Positions 8,584 through 17,611 of a stretch of DNA of 64,000 nt are shown in pieces; the stretch's first letter is position 1; every line of letters starts with the position of its first letter. Source of the DNA: an uncultured Litoreibacter sp. (GTDB lineage Bacteria; Pseudomonadota; Alphaproteobacteria; Rhodobacterales; Rhodobacteraceae); contig CANLVO010000001.1 of the NCBI GenBank assembly GCA_947494645.1, forward strand, positions 1,240,001 through 1,304,000, given 5' to 3'. Under the pieces are notes generated by a model. The model saw only the letters and a program-made list of their open reading frames with translations, made no database searches and had not been told where the DNA came from. The translations under genes and the position numbers were made by a program.

Positions 8584-10149
8584 TCAGTTCACGGTCACCC
8601 AACGCAAGATGAAGAAGTTATCCGGGCGCTGTGTTAGCTCAATATTCGAGCCCGCGCCCCAGACCAGCGGCTGGACGTACATCGGCACGTAGGCGACCTC
8701 GTCCTGCATGATCTTGGTGGCCTCGTCGATATAGCCCTGACGTTTCGCGTCGTCGATTTCGGACTGCATCAGCGGAAGGAGCTCATCGATCCGGGCGTTG
8801 GAGTAATCCCCGAAGTTCCATGATCCCAGCTTTTTCTCTGCATTCGGCGTTGACGCAAGGAACCGGATGGGATGCTCGGCGTCGAACGTGCCAGGCGACC
8901 AGCCCAAGAGATACATGTCGTAATTATCTTCACGGAGCTCTGGCCAGTAGTTCTGCACAGGCATGGCGTCCAGCTCAGCGGTGATACCCACCTGCGCCAG
9001 CATACCAGTAACGGCCTGGCACACGGCCTCGTCGTTCAGGTACCGGTCATTGGGGCATTTCAGCCCGAAGGAGAACCCATCTGCATAGCCCGCTTCCGCC
9101 AGCAGTGCTTTGGCTGCTTCCGGATCAAAGGCCGGGCGCGCCGCCAAAGTAGTGGAATACCCGCGCATCGCCGGGCTCACCAACTGGCTGGCCTCTTCGG
9201 CATTGCCGCGCATGATTGTCTGCAAGATTGCGGGCACGTTGATGGCATGCGCCACAGCCTTGCGCACGCGTACGTCCTTGAACGGGTTCGGCTTGCCAGC
9301 GTCAGAGGTGTATTTCAGCTCCTCTGCCTGATGCGGGAAGCCCAGCATGATCACACGGGCCTCGATCCCTTTGATGACCTGCGCATTGCCGCCTGCAGAC
9401 AGCCGCTCGGCATCCTGAATTGGCACCGGGTTGATCATGTCCACATCACCCGACAGCAATGCTGCGACGGCAGTGGCCGGGTTCTGGATCGGGGTGAACT
9501 CAGCGCGGGTGATGTTATGCTCAGCCTCGCCCCACCAACCATCAAACGGTGCCAGCACGGTTTTGAGGCCCGGCTGGCGCTCCGTCAGCATGAAAGCGGC
9601 AGTGCCGTTGGCGTTGAGTGTCGCGTGGTTCTCTGCATCCTTGGCGGGACGTTCCGCGCCATTATCAGCGGCCCAGCCGCTATCCATGATCATCCAGTTG
9701 GCTATGCTGTCTGGAAAGATCGGGTTTGGGGCGGTGGTCATGATGTCGATGGTGAAGTCATCCACAACCTTCACTTCTGACACGGGCGCAAACCAGCTTG
9801 ATGTATCTGCTTCTTCCGACGACGCCCGCTCATAAGAGAACATCACGTCCTCGGCAGTGAAATCCTCACCATTATGAAACTTAACGCCCTGACGCAGGTT
9901 GAAGCGCCAACCCTCGCCCTCTCCGATGGGCTCCCAGCTTGTTGCAAGCGCTGGCTCGACTGCCATGTCTTTGCCGCGGCGCACGAGACCCTCGTAAACG
10001 TTATTCAAGAACCCCAGTACCGGAGCCGAGTTTACAGCATGCGGGTCCATGGTTTGCGGGTCCGTGGTGCCGGCCCAGCGGAACTCGGCGGCGGCGGCGG
10101 GCATGGCGAGCGCCAATACCAGCGCCGAGACAGAAGTCAGTCTCAACAT
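8584..10149 (-). CDS. Peptide/nickel-type ABC solute-binding protein (copy 1)
   Basis: A 521-aa periplasmic binding protein of the SBP_bac_5 class. The ATG at 10149 follows an AAAGGA site and starts a signal peptide (MLRLTSVSALVLALAMPAAAA). The mature start FRWAGTTDPQTMDPHAVNS and the DVRVRKAVAHAIN and GGDVDM-like (LLSGDVDMI) stretches are typical. It is clearly paralogous to the protein at 11.8 kb (shared FTAEDV, IQNPATAVAALLSG, CPNDRYLNDEAVCQA patterns). It shares a strand with the ABC operon but is separated by the divergent dehydrogenase, so it has its own promoter. Probable partner of the 4.2-7.2 kb transporter. Confidence 0.92.
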   Translation of the reverse strand: MLRLTSVSALVLALAMPAAAAEFRWAGTTDPQTMDPHAVNSAPVLGFLNNVYEGLVRRGKDMAVEPALATSWEPIGEGEGWRFNLRQGVKFHNGEDFTAEDVMFSYERASSEEADTSSWFAPVSEVKVVDDFTIDIMTTAPNPIFPDSIANWMIMDSGWAADNGAERPAKDAENHATLNANGTAAFMLTERQPGLKTVLAPFDGWWGEAEHNITRAEFTPIQNPATAVAALLSGDVDMINPVPIQDAERLSAGGNAQVIKGIEARVIMLGFPHQAEELKYTSDAGKPNPFKDVRVRKAVAHAINVPAILQTIMRGNAEEASQLVSPAMRGYSTTLAARPAFDPEAAKALLAEAGYADGFSFGLKCPNDRYLNDEAVCQAVTGMLAQVGITAELDAMPVQNYWPELREDNYDMYLLGWSPGTFDAEHPIRFLASTPNAEKKLGSWNFGDYSNARIDELLPLMQSEIDDAKRQGYIDEATKIMQDEVAYVPMYVQPLVWGAGSNIELTQRPDNFFILRWVTVN

Positions 10150-10347
10150 CTCTATCGTCCTTTCGAAATCTCGGTCGGGCGACATGCCCCCCAAATCATC
10201 ACGTAAGCGTGACCTTAGCACGGTGCGGCGTCACATCAAATCGGCGTGAACGCACGAGGTCCGCATATTCCTCTCGCATCTCGGAAGAGCTATCGCGCAT
10301 GGTCCGTGCCTGTTACCATCCACCCAATATGTGACAGGGGAAAACCG

Positions 10348-11613
10348 ATGTTGGATGACCGCTACGGCAACGCAATGACCACCAAATCGACTGAGGCAAG
10401 AGATGCCTACGTCGAAGGGGTAGACCATATATTGGCCGCCACCTATGGCGCGTCCGAGGCGTTTTCACGTGCCGCGAAAGCTGACCCCGAGTTTGCCCTC
10501 GCCGAAGCCGGATTGGCCAGAGCGTTGATGTACGACAACGACATGGCAGGCGCCAAAGCTGCCATCGGCCGCGCGGAGACATTGAAGCCCGGAACGACCG
10601 AGCGCGAACAGCGTCACGTGGACATTTTTAGCGCTATGCTGTCGGGCCAGCCGGTCCTCGCCCGCGACACGATCAAGGCACATGTCGCCGATAGCCCATG
10701 CGACGCGTTGGCCGCACAGGCCTGCACCAATGTGTTTGGGCTCATCGGTTTTTCCGGCTGCACCGGGCGTGAGGCGGACCTGCTCGCCTATACCGCCTGG
10801 CTCAGCCCGCATTACGGTGACGACTGGTGGATGATGAGCATGCACGCGCTGTCACTCTGTGAGACCGGCCAGATACAGAAGTCCCTCGACCTGATGGAGC
10901 GCTCACTGGAATTGAACAACGCCAATGCCAACGCCTCCCATTTCAAATCGCATGCGCAATATGAGGCCGGGATGAAGGATGAGGGGTTGGGCTACCTGAA
11001 AGACTGGCTGCCTGATTATGACCGCCGAGGGATACTGCACGGGCATCTTTCCTGGCATCTGGCATTGTGGGCGCTGCACCACGGCGACCTTGAGCTGATG
11101 TGGTCAACCGTGGATGCCAGCATCGCGCCGGGCGCCTCTGAAAGTTTGCCGATCAATGTCCTGACCGACACGGCGGCGCTGTATTTCCGTGCGCAACTGG
11201 CAGGCCACGAGGTTGCGCCCGAACGGTGGGCCACGCTCAGCCGCTACGCCTCTGAGGCTTTCCCCAAATCCGGCCAGAGCTTCGCTGACATACATGCCGC
11301 CCTAACCCATGCCATGGCCGGAGACGGGGCCGAACTAGACCGGCTGGCGCAGACCACCAACGGTTATGCAGGCGATCTGGTCGCACCCGTGGCGCGCGCT
11401 TGGCGTGCGATTGCTGCGCAGAACTGGGACGTCGCACTGGCCGAGCTGACACCCGTCATGAGCGACCACGCCCGGCTGGGCGGCAGCCGGGCGCAGCGGG
11501 ATTTGCTGGAGCTGACATATGCCAATGTGTTGCTCAGACTGGGCAAAGGCGCGGAAGCAGAACGTATGCTTACAACACGCAGACCGGTGCTCAGCAGCGT
11601 ATTCAAGAATTGA
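10348..11613 (+). CDS. TTC38-like tetratricopeptide-repeat protein
   Basis: A 421-aa soluble, largely helical protein with TPR-like repeats (for example EAFSRAAKADPEFALAEAGLA and SLDLMERSLELNNANANASH), resembling the tetratricopeptide-repeat-38 family. The family has no defined biochemical function in bacteria. No signal peptide or membrane segment is seen. The ATG at 10348 has a CAGGGGAAA site; an earlier in-frame GTG at 10246 lacks one. It lies between two paralogous binding-protein genes on the opposite strand and is a conserved-looking passenger of this uptake island. Trp/His-rich stretches such as DDWWMMSMHALSLC suggest a ligand or partner surface. Confidence 0.75.
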   Translation: MLDDRYGNAMTTKSTEARDAYVEGVDHILAATYGASEAFSRAAKADPEFALAEAGLARALMYDNDMAGAKAAIGRAETLKPGTTEREQRHVDIFSAMLSGQPVLARDTIKAHVADSPCDALAAQACTNVFGLIGFSGCTGREADLLAYTAWLSPHYGDDWWMMSMHALSLCETGQIQKSLDLMERSLELNNANANASHFKSHAQYEAGMKDEGLGYLKDWLPDYDRRGILHGHLSWHLALWALHHGDLELMWSTVDASIAPGASESLPINVLTDTAALYFRAQLAGHEVAPERWATLSRYASEAFPKSGQSFADIHAALTHAMAGDGAELDRLAQTTNGYAGDLVAPVARAWRAIAAQNWDVALAELTPVMSDHARLGGSRAQRDLLELTYANVLLRLGKGAEAERMLTTRRPVLSSVFKN

Positions 11614-11700
11614 GCGGCTGCGCCGCGGATGACCTTTTTGCGCTATCGCGCGGATTTGTGGCGCTGCCCCAAGCCCCGGGATATTTTGGAACATGGGAAG

Positions 11701-11733
11701 CAAAAGGGCCGCGCTCAATTTAGGCGCGGCCCT
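11701..11733 (-). terminator. Rho-independent terminator of binding-protein gene
   Basis: A 10-bp perfect GC-rich stem (11705-11714 with 11724-11733, 9-nt loop) is followed on the minus strand by TTTT. It is 23 nt past the stop of the binding protein at 11756 and could also slow the convergent TPR transcript. Confidence 0.85.
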
Positions 11734-11755
11734 CTCTGGTCTTTGCTACATACCC

Positions 11756-13333
11756 TTAGTTCAAAGTGAAATACTTGAACTTCGGGCTGTCTTCGGGTTC
11801 AACGATGGTTCCGACGTTTTCGGCCATACCCCAGTTCAGCACTTGGTGGTGGATGGGGATGTAGAGCGCCTCGTCTTGCACGACTTCCCAGATTGCCTTG
11901 ATATCCGCGTTGCGGGCCTCAAGGTCGGTGTTGGACGCGAGGCTTTCGATTTTGGCGTTCAGGTTCGGGTTGTTGTAACGGACCGCATTCCATGAGCCGT
12001 ATTTGTCGTCGCGGCCATGGACCAGGAAGTTGAAGATGTATTCCGAGTCGTAAGTAGGAACACCCCAGCCGAGCATGTAGAAGTCCGTCTCGTAGTTCGA
12101 GAGCAGCGGGAAGTGCTGCGCTTTGGGCTTCGCATCGAGGTTCACGGTCACACCGATCTGGCCGAACATGCCGACGGCAGCCTGGCAGATGCCCTCGTCA
12201 TTCACGTAGCGGTCATTCGGGCAATCCAGCTGGATGGAGAACCCATCTGGGTAGCCTGCCTCTTCGAGCAGCGCTTTGGCCTCGCCAATGTCTGTTTTGG
12301 AGGCTGCGTCCATCTCAGCAGACCAGCCGTTTACAAAGGGAGGCGCGATCATGCCAGCGGGCTCCGATTGGCCCCGCATCACGACCTGCTTGATGGCATC
12401 GCGGTTGATCGCGAGGTTCATCGCGCGACGCACGCGCACGTCGGCGAAGGGATTGGTGCCCTCGACGTCGTCATTAACGAGGTCTTCGTCACCCATGTTC
12501 ATGCCAAAGAAGATGACACGGTTTTGCGGCGCAGTGCGCACCTCAAGCCCGTCTGTTGTGTTCACTCGCTCAATGTCCTGGACTGGGACATCCTGGATGA
12601 AATCCACCTCACCTGACAGAAGCGCGGCCACGCGGGTCGCAGCGTTCTGGATCGGGGTGTAGATGATCTCTGTCACCTCGAGGGGGAACTCGTCTTTGCC
12701 CCAGTAATTCTCGTTGGCAGCGAGCACGGTTTTGACATCCGGTTCGCGGCTGACCAGCTTGTAGGCACCAGTTCCGTTCGCGTTCTTGGCAGCAAACGTA
12801 TCTTCGCCACCTTCATAGTCCTGCACTTTGACCGCGTTGTTGGCCTCGGCCCAGGTCTTGTCCATGATGAACATGTTGGTCAGGTTGTTCGGCATAATCG
12901 GGTTAGGGCCGTTGGTCTCGATCTCAACCGTATAGTCGCCATCGGCGCGCACCTCTTTGACGGAGGCCAGCAGCTCTTTGTAGTCGCTGTCTTCGGTCAT
13001 GGCGCGGTTGAGCGAGAAGACCACGTCTTCTGCCGTGAAGGCGGAACCGTCATGGTAGCTGACGCCTTCGCGTAGCTTGAATACCCAGATGTTTGGGTTG
13101 TTTTCCGAGGGCGCCCAATCGGTCGCCAAGGAGGCGACCAACTCGCCCTCGTGGTTGCGCATCACCAGTGTTTCCATGATCTGGTGCGCCAAGGCCGATG
13201 TCGGTCCCTCGTTTTGTGCATGTGGGTCTAGTGTCAGCGCATCGCCAGCCCGCGCCCAGCGCAAGGTCTCGGCGGAAGCCGCGACGGTGGTCGTCGCCAA
13301 CAAGGCTGCGACCAGTACGGATACCGTTTTCAT
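11756..13333 (-). CDS. Peptide/nickel-type ABC solute-binding protein (copy 2)
   Basis: A 525-aa periplasmic protein of the SBP_bac_5 class. Signal peptide MKTVSVLVAALLATTTVAASA is followed by ETLRWARAGDALTLDPHAQN, and DVRVRRAMNLAINRDAIKQV marks the family. A GGGAGAG site precedes the ATG. It resembles copy 1 along its whole length but the residues near the expected pocket differ, so the two may bind different ligands and share one permease. It is monocistronic, with its own terminator. Confidence 0.92.
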   Translation of the reverse strand: MKTVSVLVAALLATTTVAASAETLRWARAGDALTLDPHAQNEGPTSALAHQIMETLVMRNHEGELVASLATDWAPSENNPNIWVFKLREGVSYHDGSAFTAEDVVFSLNRAMTEDSDYKELLASVKEVRADGDYTVEIETNGPNPIMPNNLTNMFIMDKTWAEANNAVKVQDYEGGEDTFAAKNANGTGAYKLVSREPDVKTVLAANENYWGKDEFPLEVTEIIYTPIQNAATRVAALLSGEVDFIQDVPVQDIERVNTTDGLEVRTAPQNRVIFFGMNMGDEDLVNDDVEGTNPFADVRVRRAMNLAINRDAIKQVVMRGQSEPAGMIAPPFVNGWSAEMDAASKTDIGEAKALLEEAGYPDGFSIQLDCPNDRYVNDEGICQAAVGMFGQIGVTVNLDAKPKAQHFPLLSNYETDFYMLGWGVPTYDSEYIFNFLVHGRDDKYGSWNAVRYNNPNLNAKIESLASNTDLEARNADIKAIWEVVQDEALYIPIHHQVLNWGMAENVGTIVEPEDSPKFKYFTLN

Positions 13334-13398
13334 ATCTACTCTCCCGAAGTTTGGTAACTGCGGTAACTATGGCTCCTACCGCCTTGAAAAGGCAAGGC

Positions 13399-14154
13399 TT
13401 AGAACTGGTCTTTTCGCCGTCTTATCTCGGTGAACACCTCGGCATCGGTGGCATCCGTCATTCCCAGTTCAGCACGGATCGCTTTGTCGTTCGGGCGCAA
13501 AAACGGATTGGTCGCCAGCTCAGTCGCAAGATCGGTCGGCACTGTCGGCAAGCCCTTGTCGCGCAGCGCCTGCACGCGCACCACCTGCGTCTGAAGGGCC
13601 GTATTCCCAGGATCGACGCTCACCGCAAAGGCTGCACTGGCAAGTGTGTATTCATGCGCGCAATAGATCACCGTCTCAGGCGGCAAGGCCATCAGCTTTT
13701 GCATAGAGGCCCACATCATTGGGCCATCACCCTCAAACAACCGTCCGCATCCCATCACAAAGAGTGTGTCCCCGGTGAACACGGTCTGCGCCTCTGGAAT
13801 GTAGAAATTCAGCATGTCGAGCGTATGGCCCGGCGTGTGGATCAGCTCGACACTTGAGCCTGCAAACTCGAAAGTGTCGCCTCCTTTCACCACGTCGTCG
13901 ACGCCGTTCACACCTTCTGGGCCGGTCACGTGGCAGCCGGTTTTTGATTTCACCTCAGCCAAACCGTCGGTGTGGTCCCAGTGATGATGCGTGACCCACA
14001 GGTCGCTCAATGACCAACCAGTGTGCTGTAGGGCCTCGAAGACCGCGCTTGCGTCGCCTGCATCTACGCAGGCTGTCTTTCCATTGACAGGGTCATGCAC
14101 CAAGACCCCGTAGTTGTCGGAGTTATATGCGAATTGATGGAACTGGAGTGGCAT
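13399..14154 (-). CDS. gloB: Hydroxyacylglutathione hydrolase (glyoxalase II)
   Basis: A 251-aa metallo-beta-lactamase-fold enzyme that hydrolyses S-lactoylglutathione, finishing methylglyoxal detoxification. The metal motif THHHWDH (H56, H58, D60, H61) is intact, with further ligands in HTPGHT and FTGDTLF, and the C-terminal HAGH domain region carries NPFLRPND. Length is standard. It is transcribed away from the TRAP operon, with a perfect inverted repeat about 25 nt upstream of its start. Confidence 0.95.
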   Translation of the reverse strand: MPLQFHQFAYNSDNYGVLVHDPVNGKTACVDAGDASAVFEALQHTGWSLSDLWVTHHHWDHTDGLAEVKSKTGCHVTGPEGVNGVDDVVKGGDTFEFAGSSVELIHTPGHTLDMLNFYIPEAQTVFTGDTLFVMGCGRLFEGDGPMMWASMQKLMALPPETVIYCAHEYTLASAAFAVSVDPGNTALQTQVVRVQALRDKGLPTVPTDLATELATNPFLRPNDKAIRAELGMTDATDAEVFTEIRRRKDQF

Positions 14155-14178
14155 GAGGCATCCCCTTACTTAAGAGTA

Positions 14179-14198
14179 GTAGACGGTTGATAGTCTAC
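14179..14198. promoter_or_regulatory. Inverted repeat upstream of gloB
   Basis: GTAGAC and GTCTAC form a perfect 6-bp inverted repeat with an 8-nt spacer, ending 25 nt before the gloB start. The position suits an operator overlapping the promoter. No cognate regulator is adjacent. Confidence 0.4.
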
Positions 14199-14297
14199 AA
14201 GGCTGGCACGCTACAGACCACAAGGCAACGGACCACTGATGTGCGAATTTCCACACATGGGGCCTAAATTCACGTCATCACGCCAACAATTTATCAC

Positions 14298-14339
14298 GCA
14301 ATTGCAATTGCTTAGATGGTCCTTGCAAGATTACGCAAG
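14298..14339. promoter_or_regulatory. Palindromic cluster upstream of dctP
   Basis: Two overlapping GCAATTGC palindromes (14298-14311) are followed by CTTGC/GCAAG with an 8-nt spacer (14322-14339). They lie 85-126 nt before the dctP start, a normal place for TRAP operon operators. The rest of the 269-nt gloB-dctP gap shows nothing else I can name. Confidence 0.4.
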
Positions 14340-14423
14340 TCAACTGTTGCACTGGCTTCGGTCTCGCTGAAAACTTTGCGCATTGTTTGCCCCAAAATGT
14401 GGGGCTGTTCTGGGAGGACAAAC

Positions 14424-15437
14424 ATGAACAGATTTATGACCACGGCCTGCTCTATGGCCCTTACTGTCGCCTTCGTGGGAGAAGCCGCTGCGACCGAATG
14501 GAACGTCTCTGTGTGGGGCAAGCGCCGCGCCTTTACCGAGCATGTTGAGAAACTGGCCGAGCTGGTATCGGAAAAAACCGGCGGCGAGTTCACGATGAAC
14601 ATCTCCTACGGTGGCTTGTCGAAGAACCGCGAAAACCTTGATGGTATCTCTATCGGCGCGTTTGAGATGGCGCAGTTCTGCGCGGGCTATCACCGTGACA
14701 AGAACCGTGTGGTCACCGTGCTGGAACTGCCATTCCTCGGCGTTGAAAATCTGGAGCAGGAAGTGGCTGTCTCCAAGGCCGTTTACGCCCACCCGGCCGC
14801 CACAGAAGAAATGGCGCAGTGGAACGCCAAGCTGCTGATGACCTCGCCCATGCCGCAATACAACCTTGTGGGCACTGGCGACCCGCGCATGACGCTGGCC
14901 GACATGGAAGGCATGCGGGTCCGCGCAACGGGTGGCTTGGGCAAAGCCTTTGAAGCTGTGGGCGCTGTGCCAACATCTGTGACCGCGACCGAAGCCTATC
15001 AGGCGATGGAGTCGGGCGTTGTGGACACGGTGGCTTTTGCGCAGCATGCGCACCTCTCGTTCGGCACGATCAATCAAGCTGACTGGTGGACCGCCAACCT
15101 GAACCCCGGCACGGTGAACTGCCCTGTGGTTGTGAACATCGACGCCTATGAGAGCCTGAGCGACGCTGAGCGCGAAGCCCTGGACAGCTCCATCGACGAA
15201 GCGCTGGATCACTATCTGGCCAACTACGCTGAGCTTTTGCAGAAATGGGACAGCGTGCTGGAAGAGAAAGGCGTCAAGAAAGTCGAGATTGACCCCGCCG
15301 TGATCGACGAGTTCCGCGCCAAGGCCGCCGAACCTGCTCGTGAAGCCTGGATCGCGGACATGGAAGCGCAAGGCCTGCCGGGCCAAGAGCTATACGACCT
15401 CGTGGTCAACACGCTCGCAGAAGCAAAAGGCAGCTAA
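14424..15437 (+). CDS. TRAP transporter solute-binding protein (DctP family)
   Basis: A 337-aa periplasmic receptor for a TRAP transporter. The ATG at 14424 follows GGGAGGA and starts an export signal ending near AFVGEAAA. The MRVRATGG segment carries the conserved arginine that contacts the carboxylate of most TRAP ligands, and AMESGVVDTV is a typical DctP motif. First gene of dctPQM. A strong terminator directly after it should raise receptor level above that of the membrane subunits. An organic acid ligand is likely; identity unknown. Confidence 0.92.
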   Translation: MNRFMTTACSMALTVAFVGEAAATEWNVSVWGKRRAFTEHVEKLAELVSEKTGGEFTMNISYGGLSKNRENLDGISIGAFEMAQFCAGYHRDKNRVVTVLELPFLGVENLEQEVAVSKAVYAHPAATEEMAQWNAKLLMTSPMPQYNLVGTGDPRMTLADMEGMRVRATGGLGKAFEAVGAVPTSVTATEAYQAMESGVVDTVAFAQHAHLSFGTINQADWWTANLNPGTVNCPVVVNIDAYESLSDAEREALDSSIDEALDHYLANYAELLQKWDSVLEEKGVKKVEIDPAVIDEFRAKAAEPAREAWIADMEAQGLPGQELYDLVVNTLAEAKGS

Positions 15438-15446
15438 GCCTCTCTT

Positions 15447-15476
15447 GGGCCGCTCCTGACCGGGGCGGCCCTTTTT
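15447..15476 (+). terminator. Terminator between dctP and dctQ
   Basis: A 10-bp stem with one G-T pair (15447-15456 with 15462-15471) and five Ts. It lies inside the operon, 9 nt after the dctP stop, so it probably acts as a partial terminator giving excess binding protein. Confidence 0.85.
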
Positions 15477-15498
15477 CCACCTTTGGGGGACCGTCGAC

Positions 15499-16128
15499 AT
15501 GGCCGGCTCTAGTGCTGTGCTGGAGGATTCCAGCTTACTCTCGCGGCTTGACCGCATGTTGCTGCCTGTTGAGCGGTTTATGGCGTTGATCTCAGGGCTG
15601 GCGGTGTTCTCGTTGATGTTTCTGGCGGCCTATTCAGTGACGGGGCGCAAGTTCTTCGCCTCGCCCATGATGGGCTATGTCGACTATATTGAGGCCGCGA
15701 TGCCGATCATTGCGATCATGGGCGTGTCTTACGTCCAACGTGACGGGTCGCATATTCGCATGGACATGCTGGTTGGCGCTTTGAAGGGCCGGTTCCTGTG
15801 GTTCTTTGAGTTGGTGTCGGTGCTGCTGATCCTACTGCTGATCGTCGCGCTGATTTGGGGCGGCTGGGCCCATTTCGACCGATCATTCGACATGAGTAAG
15901 CCGCTCTGGAGCCGCGACAGTTCTATTGACGTAGGCATTCCGATTTGGCCAAGCAAACTGGTTGTGCCGCTGGCGTTTGGCGTTCTCTGCGCGCGGTTGC
16001 TGCTGCAGATCTGGGGCTACGGGCGGGCATTTGTCCTTGGTTTGGAAAACCCCGTGGCCGTCCCCATGACCCTGTCCGTTGCAGAACAGGCGCGGCTTGA
16101 GGCCGAGGCGCTGGAAGGGGCCGACTGA
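15499..16128 (+). CDS. TRAP transporter small permease (DctQ family)
   Basis: A 209-aa inner-membrane protein with four predicted spans (around residues 28-50, 62-80, 95-120 and 150-170). It has the DctQ-type segment GVSYVQRDGSHIRMDML. It stabilises or couples the large permease and the receptor. Its stop overlaps the dctM start (TGATG), so the two are translationally coupled. Confidence 0.9.
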   Translation: MAGSSAVLEDSSLLSRLDRMLLPVERFMALISGLAVFSLMFLAAYSVTGRKFFASPMMGYVDYIEAAMPIIAIMGVSYVQRDGSHIRMDMLVGALKGRFLWFFELVSVLLILLLIVALIWGGWAHFDRSFDMSKPLWSRDSSIDVGIPIWPSKLVVPLAFGVLCARLLLQIWGYGRAFVLGLENPVAVPMTLSVAEQARLEAEALEGAD

Positions 16129-17525
16129 TGGAACCGATCGAGATTGGCCTATGGGTCTCCGGCGGGATGCTGGTTTTTGTCATATTGGGGATGCGCGTGG
16201 CCTTTGCCGCTGGCCTTGCAGGGTTTGTGGGGCTGGTTTGGCTGCGTTGGAACGGGTTTGACTATGACCCGGAAAGATTTTGGAAAGCCGTTGAGGTCAG
16301 CGTAAAAATTGCGGGGCTGACCCCGCATTCGAAAGTGTCGGCACATGTGCTGAGCCTGATCCCCGTGTTTATCATGATCGGCTATCTGGCCTATCACGCC
16401 AAGCTGACAACGGCCCTGTTCGAGGCCTGCAAACGCTGGTTTGCATGGGTGCCGGGCGGTTTGGCCGTGTCCACCGTCTTTGCAACCGCAGGATTTGCCG
16501 CCGTTTCAGGCGCGTCGGTGGCGACGGCGGCTGTTTTCGCGCGGATCGCGATCCCGGAGATGCTGAAGGTCGGCTATAACAAACAATTCGCGGCTGGCGT
16601 TGTGGCCGCTGGCGGCACGTTGGCATCGCTCATACCACCGTCTGCCATTCTGGTGATCTACGCCATCATCGTGGAGCAGGACGTGGGCAAGCTGCTGCTG
16701 GCAGGCTTCATTCCCGGCGCCTTCTCCGCCGTCGTCTACGCCGGCCTGATCATTGGGCTGGCAGTGACATTCAAGACCGTCGGCCCGCCTGTGACTGGTT
16801 TCACATGGAAGCAGCGTTTCGAGAGCCTGCCACCCGCCCTGCCCATCGTGGCGGTCGTCGTGATCATCATTTTCTTTGTTTATAACCCGTTTGGCGATGC
16901 ATGGGGTACGCCCACCGAAGGCGGCGCAATTGGCGCGTTTATCGTCTTCCTGATGGCTTTGTACAAAGGCATGCGCTGGGCCAAGCTGAAAGAGGCTTTG
17001 CTCGAGACGGCGAAACTGACCGTGATGATCTTCTCGATCATCTGGGGCGTGCTGATTTACGTGCGTTTCCTCGGGTTCGCGGAATTGCCGGACGCGTTTG
17101 CCGCGTGGATCACCTCGCTTGAGATGTCACCAATGTTGATCCTGATCTGCATTCTGCTGGCTTACGCGGTGCTGGGAATGTTCATGGACGCAATCGGCAT
17201 GCTGCTGTTGACCTTGCCGGTGGTGTATCCTGCGGTGATGGCGTTGAATGGCGGTGAGACGGTCGCCGCGGCTGACAGTGCGTTTGGGATGTCGGGCACC
17301 ATGTGTGCGATCTGGTTCGGGATATTGGTTGTGAAGATGGCGGAGTTCTGTTTGATAACTCCGCCCATTGGACTGAACTGCTTCGTGGTCGCCGGCGTGC
17401 GAGACGACCTGACCGTGCAGGATGTCTTCAAGGGCGTGACACCGTTCTTCATCGCGGACGGGATCACGATTGCCTTGCTCGTGGCTTTTCCGGGCATCGT
17501 GTTGTGGTTGCCGTCGCTTGTGTGA
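16128..17525 (+). CDS. TRAP transporter large permease (DctM family)
   Basis: A 465-aa membrane protein with roughly a dozen hydrophobic segments, the sodium-coupled transport subunit. Family motifs include AAGGTLASLIPPSAILVIYA and FCLITPPIGLNCFVVAG. The internal segment after residue 225 is a little longer and more polar than in the shortest DctM proteins, but within family range. It completes a tripartite transporter with the two upstream genes. Confidence 0.93.
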   Translation: MEPIEIGLWVSGGMLVFVILGMRVAFAAGLAGFVGLVWLRWNGFDYDPERFWKAVEVSVKIAGLTPHSKVSAHVLSLIPVFIMIGYLAYHAKLTTALFEACKRWFAWVPGGLAVSTVFATAGFAAVSGASVATAAVFARIAIPEMLKVGYNKQFAAGVVAAGGTLASLIPPSAILVIYAIIVEQDVGKLLLAGFIPGAFSAVVYAGLIIGLAVTFKTVGPPVTGFTWKQRFESLPPALPIVAVVVIIIFFVYNPFGDAWGTPTEGGAIGAFIVFLMALYKGMRWAKLKEALLETAKLTVMIFSIIWGVLIYVRFLGFAELPDAFAAWITSLEMSPMLILICILLAYAVLGMFMDAIGMLLLTLPVVYPAVMALNGGETVAAADSAFGMSGTMCAIWFGILVVKMAEFCLITPPIGLNCFVVAGVRDDLTVQDVFKGVTPFFIADGITIALLVAFPGIVLWLPSLV

Positions 17526-17535
17526 TGACCCCCGC

Positions 17536-17563
17536 GCCATTTGAGTATTTTCAGACCAAATGG
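17536..17563 (+). repeat. TTGAGTATTTTCAGACCAAA element
   Basis: This sequence follows the dctM stop by about 10 nt and contains GAGTATTTTCA, shared with 21.7 kb and, on the other strand, 41.2 kb. I recall closely similar sequences scattered through Roseobacter genomes; their function is not known to me. Confidence 0.45.
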
Positions 17564-17611
17564 AAACAAGGTGTCGCGCTTTATCCGGAGGCCTGAAACT
17601 GGCTGACCCTG

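Noticed and set aside
14340-15386. Open minus-strand frame opposite dctP
   Set aside because: It is a shadow of a high-GC gene; its Arg/His-rich translation has no family pattern and no ribosome site.
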